Source of the DNA: Ascidia mentula
Lineage: Eukaryota > Chordata > Ascidiacea > Phlebobranchia > Ascidiidae
Direction of reading: 5' to 3'
Length of the DNA: 64,000 nucleotides
Assembly (NCBI GenBank): GCA_947561715.1
Contig: OX387200.1
Location: 6,822,501 to 6,886,500, forward strand
Numbering within the stretch: the stretch's first letter is position 1; each line of letters begins with the position of its first letter. Below, one piece after another: positions 12,501-25,500 of this stretch. Made by a program: the position numbers and the translations under genes. The notes under the pieces are model-generated. The model was not told the origin of the DNA. It saw only the letters and a list, made by a program, of their open reading frames with translations, and made no database searches.

Positions 12501-15500
12501 GACATCGATTTTAAACCTTAAGTGCGACTTAAACTTGCCGAACTTGGCGCAGAATTTAGCTTTCACTGCCGGTTAATGGTTGACTCGCGGTGATAGTGAA
12601 ATTACGGACATCCGTATTCGCAAAGTACAATCACAGCGAAAGTGAAATGTTTTTTTAGGCTTTGTGTGCTGTCAGTGTTTTACAGTATTGCACCCATTCA
12701 ATTGAATATATATCGTATTAATATAATTTATCATATCTCTGAATTAGACAATATTTAGAACCCCAATACCAAAGCAACCAAACACATTCCGGTCACCATA
12801 GCAACTCAGAACGCGAAAAAATTCGAAATACTTCTTTGTTCTTAGTCTGCAGCAGCCCTCTTCGACATGATCGAGTACTACGAGTCGGCTGTGAACGTGT
12901 TGGTCGGTTTCAACAAGAACCTCGGCACAAGAGGGTGGCAGGCAGCTGCCCACATGATGAGAAAGGTGTGACTGTTGTTTTAAATATACCTCCGTACAGT
13001 CACTAGCATTGATACCGTTATTGACATAATATACAGCGATTGTGGTACCTTTCGGTTAACGTAGATACGTTAGGCACCAAGCAAGGTACCAAACAACAGA
13101 GACGAACCACCGTGGTGCATCCGATAGTGCTACTGGCCCGGGTTAAACCAATTTATTTATGTGCAAAAAAAGCCATAATAATCATTGAGAGCTGCATACA
13201 GAGTGTACACACTGTTTCGACCTGTAAGGTCTCATTGCCTATAAAGATGTTACACTTATTCCATCCATGTTGTTCAATGTCAACGCCTCTTTTCCCCAAT
13301 GATTTAAAATTCATTCCAAACTTGTTAGTTATCAATTATTGACAGTAATAACGACCACCCGACATCACGCAGTTGCAATAATTTCCACCCCCACGCTTAA
13401 CAACCTCAGTCATCGACTGTATGTAGATGTCCTGTTTGCGATTGTTCGATGGACACAGCGTCCCACTGACTGACCAAGCGGTGCCGTTCGTCGGTCGAGC
13501 ACTCAGACTAAGCAACACCTTGGTGACGTTGCATTTGGAGAATTCGTCGCTCAGTGGACGCCCCATGCTTCTCATTGGTAGGTTGGGATGTGTTCATGCG
13601 CGGTTCGGGGATCGTGGTCGTGGAAAAAACCCACATAAAAGGTTAAAACTATTGTGTTTAAATGGCGTTACATGCCACACCGGATGTCGTTTGGGCTTTG
13701 CAAGCTCATTTGGAGGCTTGGGTCGAATCTTATTTTCATAACAAACTGCGTGGTCTTTCAGCTTTTGCAGTGATAAAACTATCTTATTACGCAAGCGAAT
13801 TTGTCTTCAAAAAGGGGAAGCATTTTTAGTGTACGTCGTCATAAGTTATTTTAGGGATGAGTGCGACAACGGCTCGAAAATAATCGGAACCTCTGTGCTA
13901 TACTATATGTTACTTTTATCCACTAGTATATAGACGTAATTACAATGTATTTAAAAAGTTTTGCAAATTTTAAGCGATATTGTTAAGATTCAATTCAGTT
14001 TTCTGTAAATATCACCAAAATCAAGTACAAAAAACCTGATCAACCTAATCCTATGTAGGTCACGCGGCGAACAGAAAGCACTTAACCCGTCGCTTTAAAT
14101 ACCATCAATTAAGCTCTTACGAAGCAGTACTCGAACTGGTCTTAATTCATCCGTGTACTCACAGTTGCCGCTTTGAGGATGAACGTAACGTTGCGCGAGT
14201 TGTTCCTCGCCGACAACCGTCTGATATCCACCGACGCCCTGCAACTAGCGAACTTGCTTAAATTCAATATCGTCCTTCAACTTCTCGACATTCGAAACAA
14301 CCTTATTCAGGTAAGAAGGGAAATGTAGGAACTATATAGGATTTTTCTGTAGGCTTTAGACTCTTGGTCAGTGTCACTACAAAAAATCATATTTTTTTTA
14401 GTTAGTCTTTTGTTCTTGCACTTTCAAATAATGTTTAATTTCATTGTTTACTTTTGTATCATCTTTCGTTGCGTCTGAGGTTCCATAAAAATTATTTGTA
14501 AAATTATTGATAAAGTACTTTGTATGACTAATTGTAATTTCATAAGCTTCTCCTAGATTTCGGAGGTCTCTGTCGCAGAATTACGACATTGTTTATTTGC
14601 CCTCTGTCCATAAAAATACATCACGCCACGTAACTGAACAAGCATGTAACAAGCAAATGCTTTAATCAACGGGGCAATACGTAGACTGCCCAAATAACGT
14701 TTATGGTAAACATGCTGGTATTTATGTTGCGTCACCAAACCACTCGTTATACGCACAGGAAATACCCTGACTGGGTGCCTCCGTGCATTTTCAACTTGAA
14801 CGCGGCCACGAACTTGACGCTAAATTGTCAGTCTAATATTGCAGGACGCTGGTCTCTGTCATCTCTGCTCAGGACTGATGGCCCAACCCCAGCAAGGCCT
14901 AGGCGGTTTGCAGACTCTGGTTCTCTGGAACAACCAGCTCTCTCACCAGAGTATGGGGAGGCTTGGTATGGCGCTGGTAAGTTAGCATCAAAACAGAAGA
15001 CATATGTATTAGTACCACATTAGGCCTCCGGGGTGGTTAATTGCGTTTTGTTTAAAATTTGTGTGACCTTATCAATTCATCAATATAATGTTGAGATAAT
15101 CGTTATATTGTTACCACAATATTAGCTTTTTGTTAGTTTCTGCATTTCAGCTGATGCCAGCACTTCGGGTGACATAATGCAATGTGGACGTGCACGATTA
15201 TTGTGTCCGGAACGAACCTCGTTCCGTTTTGATGGGTGCGCATTACAAACCAATCAATATTTTTCATTTGCAGCGAAACACAACGAGTCTGACAACCTTG
15301 AACCTCGGCCAGAACGTTCTATCAGACGACGGTGCGGCGAAACTGAAGGACGGCCTTCTGCAAAACCACTCTCTCCTGAGACTTGGTCTCGTCGGCACCA
15401 AGCTCACCTGTGAAGGTTAATTGTGTTTAGCGAACTTAACGGTTTAACATTCTGAGTGATATGGGAAATATGATGTATAAGATTCCAGTCGAGGAACCAA

Positions 15501-18500
15501 TTCTAGTATTGAGTCGGTTATAATGAAACTAGGTAGAGAAAATGTCTCTAATGAAGTTGCTCTGGTTTCTTTCTGAAACGAATCATTTTGCAACTATTTT
15601 ACTTGAAGCCCACTGCAGAATTAAGTAGAATCCCTTTAAACTTTTGTAATTTGAAACGTACTTGGGCAAACTTATGAAATCAGGGTATATTGCCCCTCTT
15701 TATAGCATGGATACAGTGTTGGAACCTGCTATATAAGCATCCCGAGCATAGTAATGTGGGGTTTCCCAAACCCCAACTGCCCGTGAGTTGTTTGTGAAGG
15801 CGGCACAAACAAACCATTTAATACCCGTGACCTGAGCGGTATGCTTTATTCTTTTGGGACCATTGTCAAATGGCCTGAGTCGGTATTAAATGGTTGACTG
15901 ATTTTGTTCTTCGAAAAATGTGGAGCAGAGCCTGCTGTGTACAGTTAGACGCCAACCTTTGTATAATTCAATGTTAGTAACTGGCAATGAATCCAACTAC
16001 GCCCTTAATGCCAGTTAAATATAAACAGCAGTTTTGTGCGTTGGGTCTCGGGTTCCAACTTTTTCCCGGATTTATTGGTTGCTGCTTGTGGAAGTAATGT
16101 TTTAGTTCGGCGAAAAGTTGGGGACACTGACAAGTAATCAGAAATAAAGTTATTGGTTTACCCTGAAAGCTATTCCAACATCAGTTTAACGCCTCAAAAA
16201 AAAGCCTCAACGCCATAATGGAATAAAAACTCGCCTTATGTATTACCATTAGAACTGAATAGAAGTAATAAAAATGTGAAAACCATGTAACCTTGCATAA
16301 CAATATACGTTTTTTTGTCAACCACAAGAATTTACTAGCCAAAAACTTGGAGTACTTCAAACTTATAGTGTAAAATTGTGCCATAAACTTTCCAAATAAG
16401 AATACCCAGCAACGTTAATTGCAACTCAATTGTTTATAAACACGCTGTCCAATCTGTAGGTGCTATTGCTTTGGCCGAATTCCTCGCCGAATCCCCTCGA
16501 ATCATCCGCCTCGACCTCCGAAACAACAACATTAAAGTCGGAGGGCTGATGGCTCTCAGCCTGGCTTTCAAAATCAACTTCTCACTCCTGAGACTTGACG
16601 TCGACAAGCCGAACAGCAAGGAAACGGTGAGTGTTGAAATCGCAACTGTTTATTTTTTACCACAATGTCGGTTCACGCTAGGTATGAAATAGTCAGATTT
16701 TAGCATTCGCGGTCGCACTCTGAACAGCTCACAAATCAGTTTTGTGTGAATTTGTTTTTTAAACCGTGACATTGTTAAAATTTCGTGTGTGTTGAATGCA
16801 GGGTGTTCCATTTGAATTTGCCAGGTGCGGTGCTTAGTTTGCAAAATTAATGCTAAATTATTTCCTAACAAGGCAGGCGTTTTATATGTGAAGTACATGT
16901 GTTAACATATAGGTACACGGTACGGTTCAGCCCCTAAAACCGCAAACTTTGCATGTGCAGCATGCAAATATTCCCAACACAATTTAATCGTTTCCAACAA
17001 TCTCCACAGCAGGGCTAACACAAAGAACGCACTGTAACAAACAAACAACCAGATGCCTGCTTTGTTTTCGTTCATCAATCAATGCCATCATCCGATTTTA
17101 TGTGCCTTTCCGGTGTCTATGTGACATAGTGGCGCGTGCAACGGAAGCTGGGCCTGGCTAGTTGGTCTCGGCATTTCAGCGAACTATCAGCCTTACAGGA
17201 TGTGCGGTGACTTAAGTTTCCTGCAGAGGGCAATGCTTCACAATACATTGCAGCCACGGCACTCCCGATTAAATGCACGCCAATATCCAGCACTGCGTGA
17301 TGGTTATTGAAATGTTGTCAACAGTTTTGTAAGCTTGCTTGCAACCATTGATAATCTTGTTTGTCTTTCTGATTGAAGTGCGGATGATATTGCAAAAGGG
17401 ATGTGATTCGTAACTCGTGTTGCTTAATACTCTTTAAGTGCTAATATGAGATTGTTTTGTTAGAAATCGCCTATGTTTTCCTACTTTTTTGGTACGTTGA
17501 CATCACATGACTTTCTCGGCTCAGCTTGCAGTCGAACATTTCGCCACCACTCCACACATATTTTCCATAAATTTTTGTTTTTACCAAAAAAGGTTAAAAA
17601 ATAATTTGAACTGACCTTTTGAAATTGGCATTTATGAAATTTTTCCATATCTACTCAACGAAATGTTTGTGAGCGATTCTTTATCCTCCAGATTTAAAAA
17701 TTTATGACGTCAATAAGTATTGGATTGTTCGGAATCGGCCGGATCAGAATCTTTTCTGTTTTAGCACATCCCAAGTATGTGGTATACCCCAGAGGTCGGC
17801 GAAAAATGTATATATAACGACACACTTTTGACAAGTTTCAATGTACACAGACAGATTAACCATTATCAAGAGTCTGTTTGATTTTCTTGCTGTAATTGCT
17901 TGTATTATGTTGTCGCACAATGGTTTTGCAAACTGGTTACTGTGAAACCGCTTATTGAGCTCTCATTTGGATCCATGGTATACCCCACCCTAAAAAGTGA
18001 GCTACATTTGTTGAATTGACATTGTTTTTTGTACCTTACAGTTAAAGGAGCTGGCGGAAAAGCAGGACTCTCTGTTGAACGATATTACCGAGTACGCGAC
18101 TCGCAACAAGGAGCAGGCGTACCAACGTGTGCTCACAATACAGATGGAAAGACAGCGAAGATTTGAAGAGGAAAAATCGTCTGGGCTGAGGTTCACGTGC
18201 GTGTTTTGTTACTTTATCTTATTTAATATCACGGGTGTTTTGCTTCACATATTGTCCCCGTTTTCAAACGAGTCGCCGATTTCACAGAAAGCAAATATGC
18301 TTGTTGGTGAATTTGCCACTTGAATAATTTTGCGATTAACTCTGTATTGATATTAAATATTTGTTGTGTTTGTTCAAATTCAAATCTAGAAAACCTTTTT
18401 TGAGAAAAAACGACACCCAAGTTATTGTCAGCTGTATCTCATAGAGACTTGGTACCTTTTTTTCGGCGATTAAAGCGATATCCCATCCACCATATACAAA

Positions 18501-19813
18501 CTACAATCAACAACCGTAAACGTATCTCTAACTTAAAGGTACATGGACATGACCCACTCTGCCATATCAGCAATGCCACTTGGAGCCCACGTCGCCAGCC
18601 AGCAAAACAACAGCAATAACAAGGGCGCACGCGAAGGTTGCGTTGTTAAAGATGGCGAAGCTTTCAGGCAGGACGTGGATGACAGTCCCATTAATTCGCC
18701 CGAACTGCTGCCTACAAACAGTGTCTCCTATCACCAGGTAACGTATTTTAGAGGTCATTTTTGCATTAAAGCCCGTTCGTTCCGTGCGTAATGGTTGCCA
18801 ACCACGTCGTGTGTCCATTAGGCAAAGTTTATTGACCCCTTGGCTGTGCGTTGTTTACTTTAAATAGCTTACTGTTTGATTAGGTTTAATTCGCGCCATC
18901 GAAAAGTAACGACGTGCATTGACTCACATGTGCTTTTGTGGCGAGTTAGCTTTAAAGCTCATTTAAACATCCACAAGGGCGTGTTTTAAACTACGTCTTC
19001 GATATTTTTTCTTGAAGTAGTTAACAGGGTGTCTGCCATTTTTCACGCCTTTAGTATTTATCGTCATGTTTGCATGTAAGCACCTGAAGATCGGTTGGAT
19101 AACGACTGAAACGTCGACCCAGTAAATCATTTTTGCCAGAAGAGCTTTAAATTAATTGTATGTGGCTTTTTGAAAAATTCCCTGCAATAATAACGAAACG
19201 TGCCTTTTGTTGACAGTTTGTTTACCTGCATGTCTATTTAAATTAAGCATCATAAAACAGTGGGTAGCTTCGAGTGACTCAGCTTGTTGTAACCACTTAC
19301 TAACCAATCGTGTCCACAAGTGCGTGAATATCACTTCGTTATGCTCTACAGGTTTCCCCCGTCATGTTCAGCAGCAGCGAAATGGAGAAACGGGCGTCGA
19401 TCGCTCTTAACGAAGCATCGAGCGGTGACGATGCCAACTCCGAACAAGAGCAAACAAACCAAGAAAACAAACCAGATGAACAAAACGTCGAGGGTTCGAA
19501 TCCCGGCGAGGGCGGCCTAGAAAAAGCCGATAGCGAGGAGCTGCCACATGACGTCATCGACAAGGATGGGTCTGAGGTTTCGGAAGATTCCGAAGAGACG
19601 AAAAATGAAGAAGAAAAAATTGCCGAAAGTGGAGACAAAAGCGGACTTGACGATGTTGTTGTGGAGCAGGAAAAGTCGGATCCAGTTGTCATAGCAACAG
19701 GATCCACGGTGGTTATGACACCACTCGGTGGCGACGGAGATTCCAGTGTGAACGACGTAAACGACAGCGGAGTAACGATTTCACATTTCGATCTCAGTTT
19801 GTTCCCCCATTGA
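9524..19813 (+). CDS. PPP1R37: Protein phosphatase 1 regulatory subunit 37, complete, 14 exons
   Basis: Coding exons: 9524-9644, 9847-10008, 10413-10510, 10620-10665, 11909-12009, 12846-12965, 13427-13577, 14165-14310, 14845-14976, 15274-15415, 16460-16626, 18042-18190, 18539-18737, 19352-19813. Phases agree, giving about 731 residues; human is 691. The PP1-docking motif RVSF sits at residues 72-75 inside a block ending ISGYGEPRNPW. A run of RNase-inhibitor-type leucine-rich repeats follows (LFDMIEYYESAVNVL, GTRGWQAAAHMMRK, LRELFLADNRL, LQLLDIRNNLI, TLVLWNNQLS, IIRLDLRNNNIKVGGLMALSLA). Next come a short coiled segment (ERQRRFEEEK) and an acidic, Ser/Glu-rich, unconserved tail. Family members bind the PP1 catalytic subunit and restrain its activity. 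The C-terminal region seen in vertebrates is not recognisable. The introns carry two retroelement-like tails and a decayed hammerhead repeat. Confidence 0.92.
11692..11766 (+). repeat. Retroelement-like 3' tail, copy 1 (PPP1R37 intron 4)
   Basis: CCTGATGTAGCC..TTGGATAAC..GCGAAACGTTGG is followed by TCAATAAAG, a T-run and GTGCCAGAAGAAC. It closely matches 19083-19150. Two dispersed copies with the same ordered blocks indicate the 3' end of one interspersed element. The CTGATG...GAAAC pattern resembles a hammerhead core, but it is CTGATGT rather than CTGATGA and no stem I pairing was found. Confidence 0.6.
13191..13240 (-). repeat. Decayed hammerhead-bearing repeat copy (PPP1R37 intron 6)
   Basis: On the - strand it keeps stem II GACCT/AGGTC (13231-13219), GAAA (13218-13215), a good stem III (CAG-T-GTG, loop TA, CAC-T-CTG, 13214-13199), a GTA cleavage triplet and TGCAGC (13196-13191). 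The CTGATGA core is broken to AATGA and the 5' strand of stem I is lost. It is therefore a dead copy of the 5682-5734 motif, but it shows what the ancestral stem III looked like. Confidence 0.65.
15757..15895. repeat. Small hairpin and inverted repeat in PPP1R37 intron 10
   Basis: 15757-15775 is an 8-bp hairpin (TGGGGTTT, loop CCC, AAACCCCA). AACCATTTAATACC at 15812-15825 is the exact reverse complement of 15882-15895. It may be a remnant of a small inverted-repeat element; ends and target duplication are not clear. Confidence 0.4.
16627..18041. other. Intron 11 of PPP1R37
   Basis: The longest intron of the gene after intron 4, about 1.4 kb. Nothing but unique-looking AT-rich DNA was recognised. 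Confidence 0.5.
19083..19150 (+). repeat. Retroelement-like 3' tail, copy 2 (PPP1R37 intron 13)
   Basis: CCTGAAGATCG, GTTGGATAACGA, TGAAACGTCGACC, CAGTAAATC, a T-run and GCCAGAAGAGC appear in the same order as in the copy at 11692. The similarity runs about 70 bases with small gaps. Confidence 0.6.
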
Positions 19814-22544
19814 TCAATGGATTTTTCCCCCTTTTTCCGCGTTTTGATCTGTTTGTCTCCACGTGTTAGCGTAGAGCGTAGAATCCAGCGCTGCGGTTGG
19901 TGCGGTCTTCAACCTTTCGGGATAAACGCATTCGTTCTAAAACAAAAAGGTGATTGTTTTCGTGTCAATGTGCTCACAAGCTATGCGACGTCAATACCAC
20001 CAAACTAAATAACACCAAACCTTGCTATCTCAAAACGTTTCTGTTCTTTAGTGCGACGTGATGCTGTCGGCAGTCGCTTTGAATCGCTTACATTAGCTTT
20101 AGCTCATAGAGTTGGGTGCAAATTCACGATTACGCGTTTCTTCAACCTATCAGGAATATGATGGGAGTTAACATTTTTCTCTCTGAGGAATTCTGGACGT
20201 ATTTTTCGCACTTTATTTTTTGTCAACGAGCGTAATGAGGTATAAGGTGCTGTCGTAATATCATTCCACACTTCTGATATTGTTCCTTCAAATGGTAACG
20301 CATTCTCTGTCCTTTGAGACCAGTGTCTGAATCATTTTATTGCAAGACATCGATTTCTTCTTTTGTTAATTCTGCAATAACGGTCACACTTGAGTTAAAG
20401 CCGACGTAGATGTTTGTGAATACGTTTCGATCTTTAAAAGTTCGATCCAAATGTTATATATTGCTTTATAACATTGAAAGGATGTTAACTATCTGAAAAT
20501 TATTTGAACTCTGATAGGTACCAATGTACAAACTCAACATAACAAATTTTTGCGCAAAAGTAAAATCTATTGCCCCAATTTGAAAACACGGAACAACCAT
20601 TTCTTTGCCTTTCTGCATATTCGGTGCTCACAACGTTCAGCAATGCGGTTTGGAGCCAAGATCATGGGTCACATACCTTCACAACAGCACGGCACGGTTT
20701 CCTTAGCTGAACTGGTTTGCTTTTTGTATTCTGTACATGGTGTGACCCAAACTCATTTCCGCCAAACCGAGCGGGTTTGCAGCACTGCATTGTGATTTTT
20801 TTCGTGCTCTTCTGTACAGTCTTATCTATCTCCTACAATTGTGGTGCAATGGACATCTCTGCAGTACAATCGACAATAAAACGACTATTTGTGCGACAGT
20901 ATGTGCTGAGTAACTCCCTGGCAACTGTGCATCCAGACTGTGTAATTAGGCAGTGCTCGTTCGATTTATTACAGCGCTAAACGTGGCAAGACTAAGAATG
21001 GAACTAATACGTAACGATCACATTATTGCGTCACAAGGTGTTGTGTGTCGCATCAATCCATTATTGGTTGGGTTACGATAGGGTTAAAAATTCAGTTGAT
21101 AATGTTGGCAAAAAACATAGATCGAGAAGTCGTTTGTAAAACAACAGATTTTAAGATACATTCTGTGAAAACAGCAGCGGGTTTGCTGTACGCCATTAAA
21201 AGAAAGTTTTTTTTAACTTAGAAGTCGCGAGGTGAAACGGAAAGCGTAAAAACAACATTTTGACCAGCAGCTTGCAACATTTGGAAGAACAGTTTTGCGC
21301 CAAAAAGCTAAATTACGTCACTTGGGGTTACAAAAAATGTGTTTCCATCACACATTGCAGGGATTGAATAAAACGTACAACATTAAACGGCAGAAACGAG
21401 TGCCGGCTACTAACTTAGCTTTGTGATGTTGATCTTAAGTTTAGAGTTTAGATTCTAAACTATTGACGACATACCGATTAAATATCGGTGACGTTTTTTG
21501 TCATGGACATTTCGCTAAAAATAACGACCGACCGTTGCAAAATTAAAAAAATAACAGTAAAATATTTTCCACATTTGTCGCAAAAGTTCGAATCGCAAAC
21601 GCGATAAAGTTAAAAAAATCACGATTAAAATTCTGAAATGAACTTTGTACAGAACACGGAAGTACAATTAACGCAAAACAAAACACTATAAAAACGTACC
21701 GCGTCGTAGGTAATATTTGGTACAAAGCGAGGGGTGTGGTTACGTTGACGTTCTACCAAGCGTTGGGAAATTTACCCTTGTCAAAAAGCAGTCTATACGC
21801 TTATATCACCATGGTTGACAGCAGTAAACAGCACTAATGCCTCCTTTAGGGTTAAACGTTCGCAACATTTTAAGGGTGCTTGTCTCCATATTAACAGTGG
21901 TGACAATTTGTCGTTGTATTGCTACTCAAACCAACATTGCAGAACAGGCAATGGACCTATGGAAAAAAATTTGTTTGCTCTTCGGTGAAGGGAAAAATTT
22001 GAAAAATTAAATGGTCGAATGTGGAGCTGTAACACACACAAGCATGTATACACACAATCAACTGCCGCTAAGTGCATAAAAGCTTGAAAGCGGATGGCAG
22101 TGTCGCGGCGTAAAATACAAATAAGTGCCTTGAAACATAAACAGGGGATTTTGATCTTTCGCGGATAGAAATATTTTTGGATCGTGTGCATCTTTAAGTG
22201 AGTTGAGTGCGCGGACGAAGTTCGATGAAGCAATTTTTGGGTTTTGTACCTTTGGAAACGCAAGTTGCATAACGCGAATAGTACGGCTGATCGTAAGTAA
22301 AAGGCGACAAATTTGTTCGATGCAGAGATGTTAGTTTTGAATATTTTGCTCTCCGGCAATTCAATTATCATCGTTTGGCCCTTATATGGAGGACAATCAC
22401 GATTTCCTTTGTTCCTTGGTCTCAAAGTGCTCTAAACCCGGCTGAAGCACTGAAACGCGGCATTTCCAGTCGTCTTGCAAAAGGCCTCTCAAAATGCATC
22501 TTTGAGCTTTTCGTACATTCTTTCCGCCACCAAACGTAGACGAC
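19814..22544. other. Convergent intergenic region between PPP1R37 and SEMA6
   Basis: About 2.7 kb of AT-rich DNA between two convergent stop codons; it must contain both 3' UTRs. Candidate AATAAA strings for PPP1R37 occur near 20874 and 21366, but neither is decisive. No coding exon was recognised; the 167-codon - strand frame ending at 21922 looks fortuitous. Confidence 0.55.
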
Positions 22545-25500
22545 TTAAGCAAATTCTTTGGGAGCGTCGGGAACGCTGATTGCTTTCTGGGGCCTTTTCA
22601 CGGCGTCGGTCCGTTGGTTTGGGTTCACCAGGCGTCCTGTTTCGGGTCCGGATGCGTGTCGGGCTCTCGGCATTCCGTTGCCGTTTGTGTTCGGTGGTAA
22701 ATTCGCAAATGTAACCGGAGGGTAGGACTTGACTGGTGACGACGGAGTTGGCTGGGAGATAAAAACAGTATTATTTTGATTTAGGAATTAGAAGGTTTGA
22801 AAATTTATCACCAGTCTGACAAAAAACTGCGAATCCTTTGTAATCTTATACCACAGACCAAAATACCAGTGTTTTACACACATTTTTAACCGCGGAACCG
22901 AATAAGGTTATTTAATTTGACACAGGCACGCGCAAAAAATTAAAAGTAACTTTTGCCCAAAAAACAGGTAGTAGCTCATGGAATCCTTTATATTTTATTA
23001 TTTATGAAACCCTAGGGGACCGGGAAACCCTTTGGGAATCACTGAAACACAACAATACTTTAGATGTTAAGTAGAGAAGATTATTTGGAAGCCAATACAA
23101 CAGTTGTGGATCTTAAGTTATTTCTACACGTAAGTGAATATCGGGTGAAAGCAACTGCGAAAAAAGCTTCCAAACACTAAACTGAAGAAAAGAAGATACC
23201 TGCTTGTTTCCGCTCGCGTGGCGTTCCCGTTCCTGGCCTGGATATACAGGTTCGCGGTTGTCGCCCACTTGCGGCGATGTGGGGTTGGACTTGCTCGGAC
23301 TGTGGCCTTCGGGCGTCCCGGAACCGAACGGACCCGATAAACGCTGTAGGCCCTCATTGGGCAAGCTCCTCTGGGCCGGAAGTCGCTTGTTTTTCTGCGC
23401 CGACGGGAAGGTGGTGTTACCCTTGTTCACGTACGAGGGGCTGTAAGGGGGTTCCCCGAACGACGGGGGGTTCTCGTGCTGCGGGGTGCCGGGGTTGGAT
23501 CGAGGCACGTTCAGGCGCAGGTGGTTGCGATTCATCGGCGACATGACCCCATCGAACGGAGGTCGCGCGAATGCCGAGTAGCCGTTGCCGGCCCCCGGGA
23601 ATTCCCCGCGCGGAAGCTGGTTCCCGTTGGGGACCGTGGGTTGCAGATTGAGTTTGAGGTTGTCCCTCAGGGCCTTCGGTGGCCCCGGCGTGGGCCTTTC
23701 CACGTTGCTCATCGGCTCCTGTTCGTCGACGACGGCCAGATAGTTGCGCTGCATTTGTACGTGGGAGGGAGGAATGGCGCCCGCTGCCGATTCACTGACA
23801 TTGCGCTTGCGTTGGGATTGAAACGACTTTTGCGGAGGGCCTACAATATATTGTTTATTTACAGGTTTGCAGCCACGTCGACTGGGTTTAAAGCGACTAA
23901 CTAGACAGGCTTCTTTTAAAATGATAAATAATGCCCGGTTACATCGATAATAAAATTTAAACTTCAAAGCTCTGAATTACTGTTTATTAAAGTCAAAACC
24001 ACGAGAAAAGAAAAACTAATTACTAACAAACGATAAAATGAACACTCTGTGTTTTTTGTTTTTTACAACTTACCCATGGGTTGAGGTTCCTCGTTGAAAA
24101 CCTCGTTGGGAACCAACTGGTAGTTTTGTCCCTTGAGAAGTTGCCTCCTGTCCAGACTGTGTGTCATTCGCTTGTCGTATCTTCCCGACTGCTGGGGAAC
24201 CGACGGGGCCGCTTGGGTCCACGTTGGTACGGGACCGTGCGGCTGCGCCCCGTGTGGGCTCATGGCCACCATCGGGTGCGGTGCGTATACCGGCTGGTGC
24301 GTAGTCCTGACAACTTGCAGCGAATGCTGACGTCCAATGCTGCGCATATTCGGCCTGCCGTGGCCTATGGTCGTCGCCCTTGCATTGTCCATGCTGTAGG
24401 TGCGATTAAACTGCTTTGCGCCGCCCTGAAACGACATCGTGCGGACAGGGGGCACACGTTGCTGGTGACCGCTAGGTAGCAGCATATCGCTGTCCGTAGG
24501 CGTCGAGGCGGGTTGGTCATCACTTTCCGGGATTCGAGATTGGGCGGAAAACATCAGACCCATATCGTCAATGCTGCGTTTCTGAAATAAGTAAAAGTTT
24601 GTTATTAACTCGACGAGCAGGAATTCGGTGTTACGTCATTAGCCACACATTTGTAAACAAAAAGTACTGCGATAAACACCGAACTTACCGATGGGCTCAA
24701 CTGATGATCTTCTGCATGGTCTGGCGCCGAACTGGTGGATGGGACGGAATTTCGCATCCTTCTCTTGCCGCCTTGACTGCTGGTGGTCGATAAATGCTAA
24801 ATTGAAAATATTTCGTATTTAACCTTAAAACTTTGTGCAGAACAATGGTTTAGGCCACATGAAAATTCAGCCCAAGTAGAAGTGTCTTTGCAACAAACTA
24901 ATCATATTTTTTAAGTTTGTTTTTTTATACAAAACACGGTGAAGTTCTTAAAACCGTTTAACACGCACGTGTTTTGGGACCATATCTCTTCCGTTGGGGC
25001 TGTCAGGGGTAGCGAGGGGATCCCCCGTGCTCAGGAAGACAGTATCCTCTTCGCTCCTGTTTCCGACGCTCGACTCAGTGATATTCCTCTTCCTCCTTCC
25101 CTCCTCGTGGACTGAGTTTCTGTTGTCCACGTGTCTGGAGGACAGAGGAATCATTTGGTTTAGCGTCACCAAAACTATCTGTTTTTTAACTACGATTTAA
25201 CTATTTTTCCCAAAGAAAATTTTCCGGCGCTTGATTTTAATTTTAAAATTCATTCGAATTAAAAAAAATTTGCAATCCACGATGTGATTGTCGGGTGAAT
25301 TGTTGTCGTAATACGTACAGCTGCTGTCTTCACCACCATGAGGGCAAATGCACCTACGCAGGTTAAGTACATTTCGATTTTTAAGTACTCAGCAAGTACC
25401 TGTTTGCGCTGCTTGCACTCGCATTTCTGCCTTTACTGTGTCCGTTCGAGTGGTTTGAATCCCTCCGGCTATCACGTGACGAGCTCTTGCGCACTGAACC

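Noticed and set aside
21922..22425. 167-codon - strand frame downstream of SEMA6
   Set aside because: It lies just past the semaphorin stop codon in probable 3' UTR, with no family resemblance.
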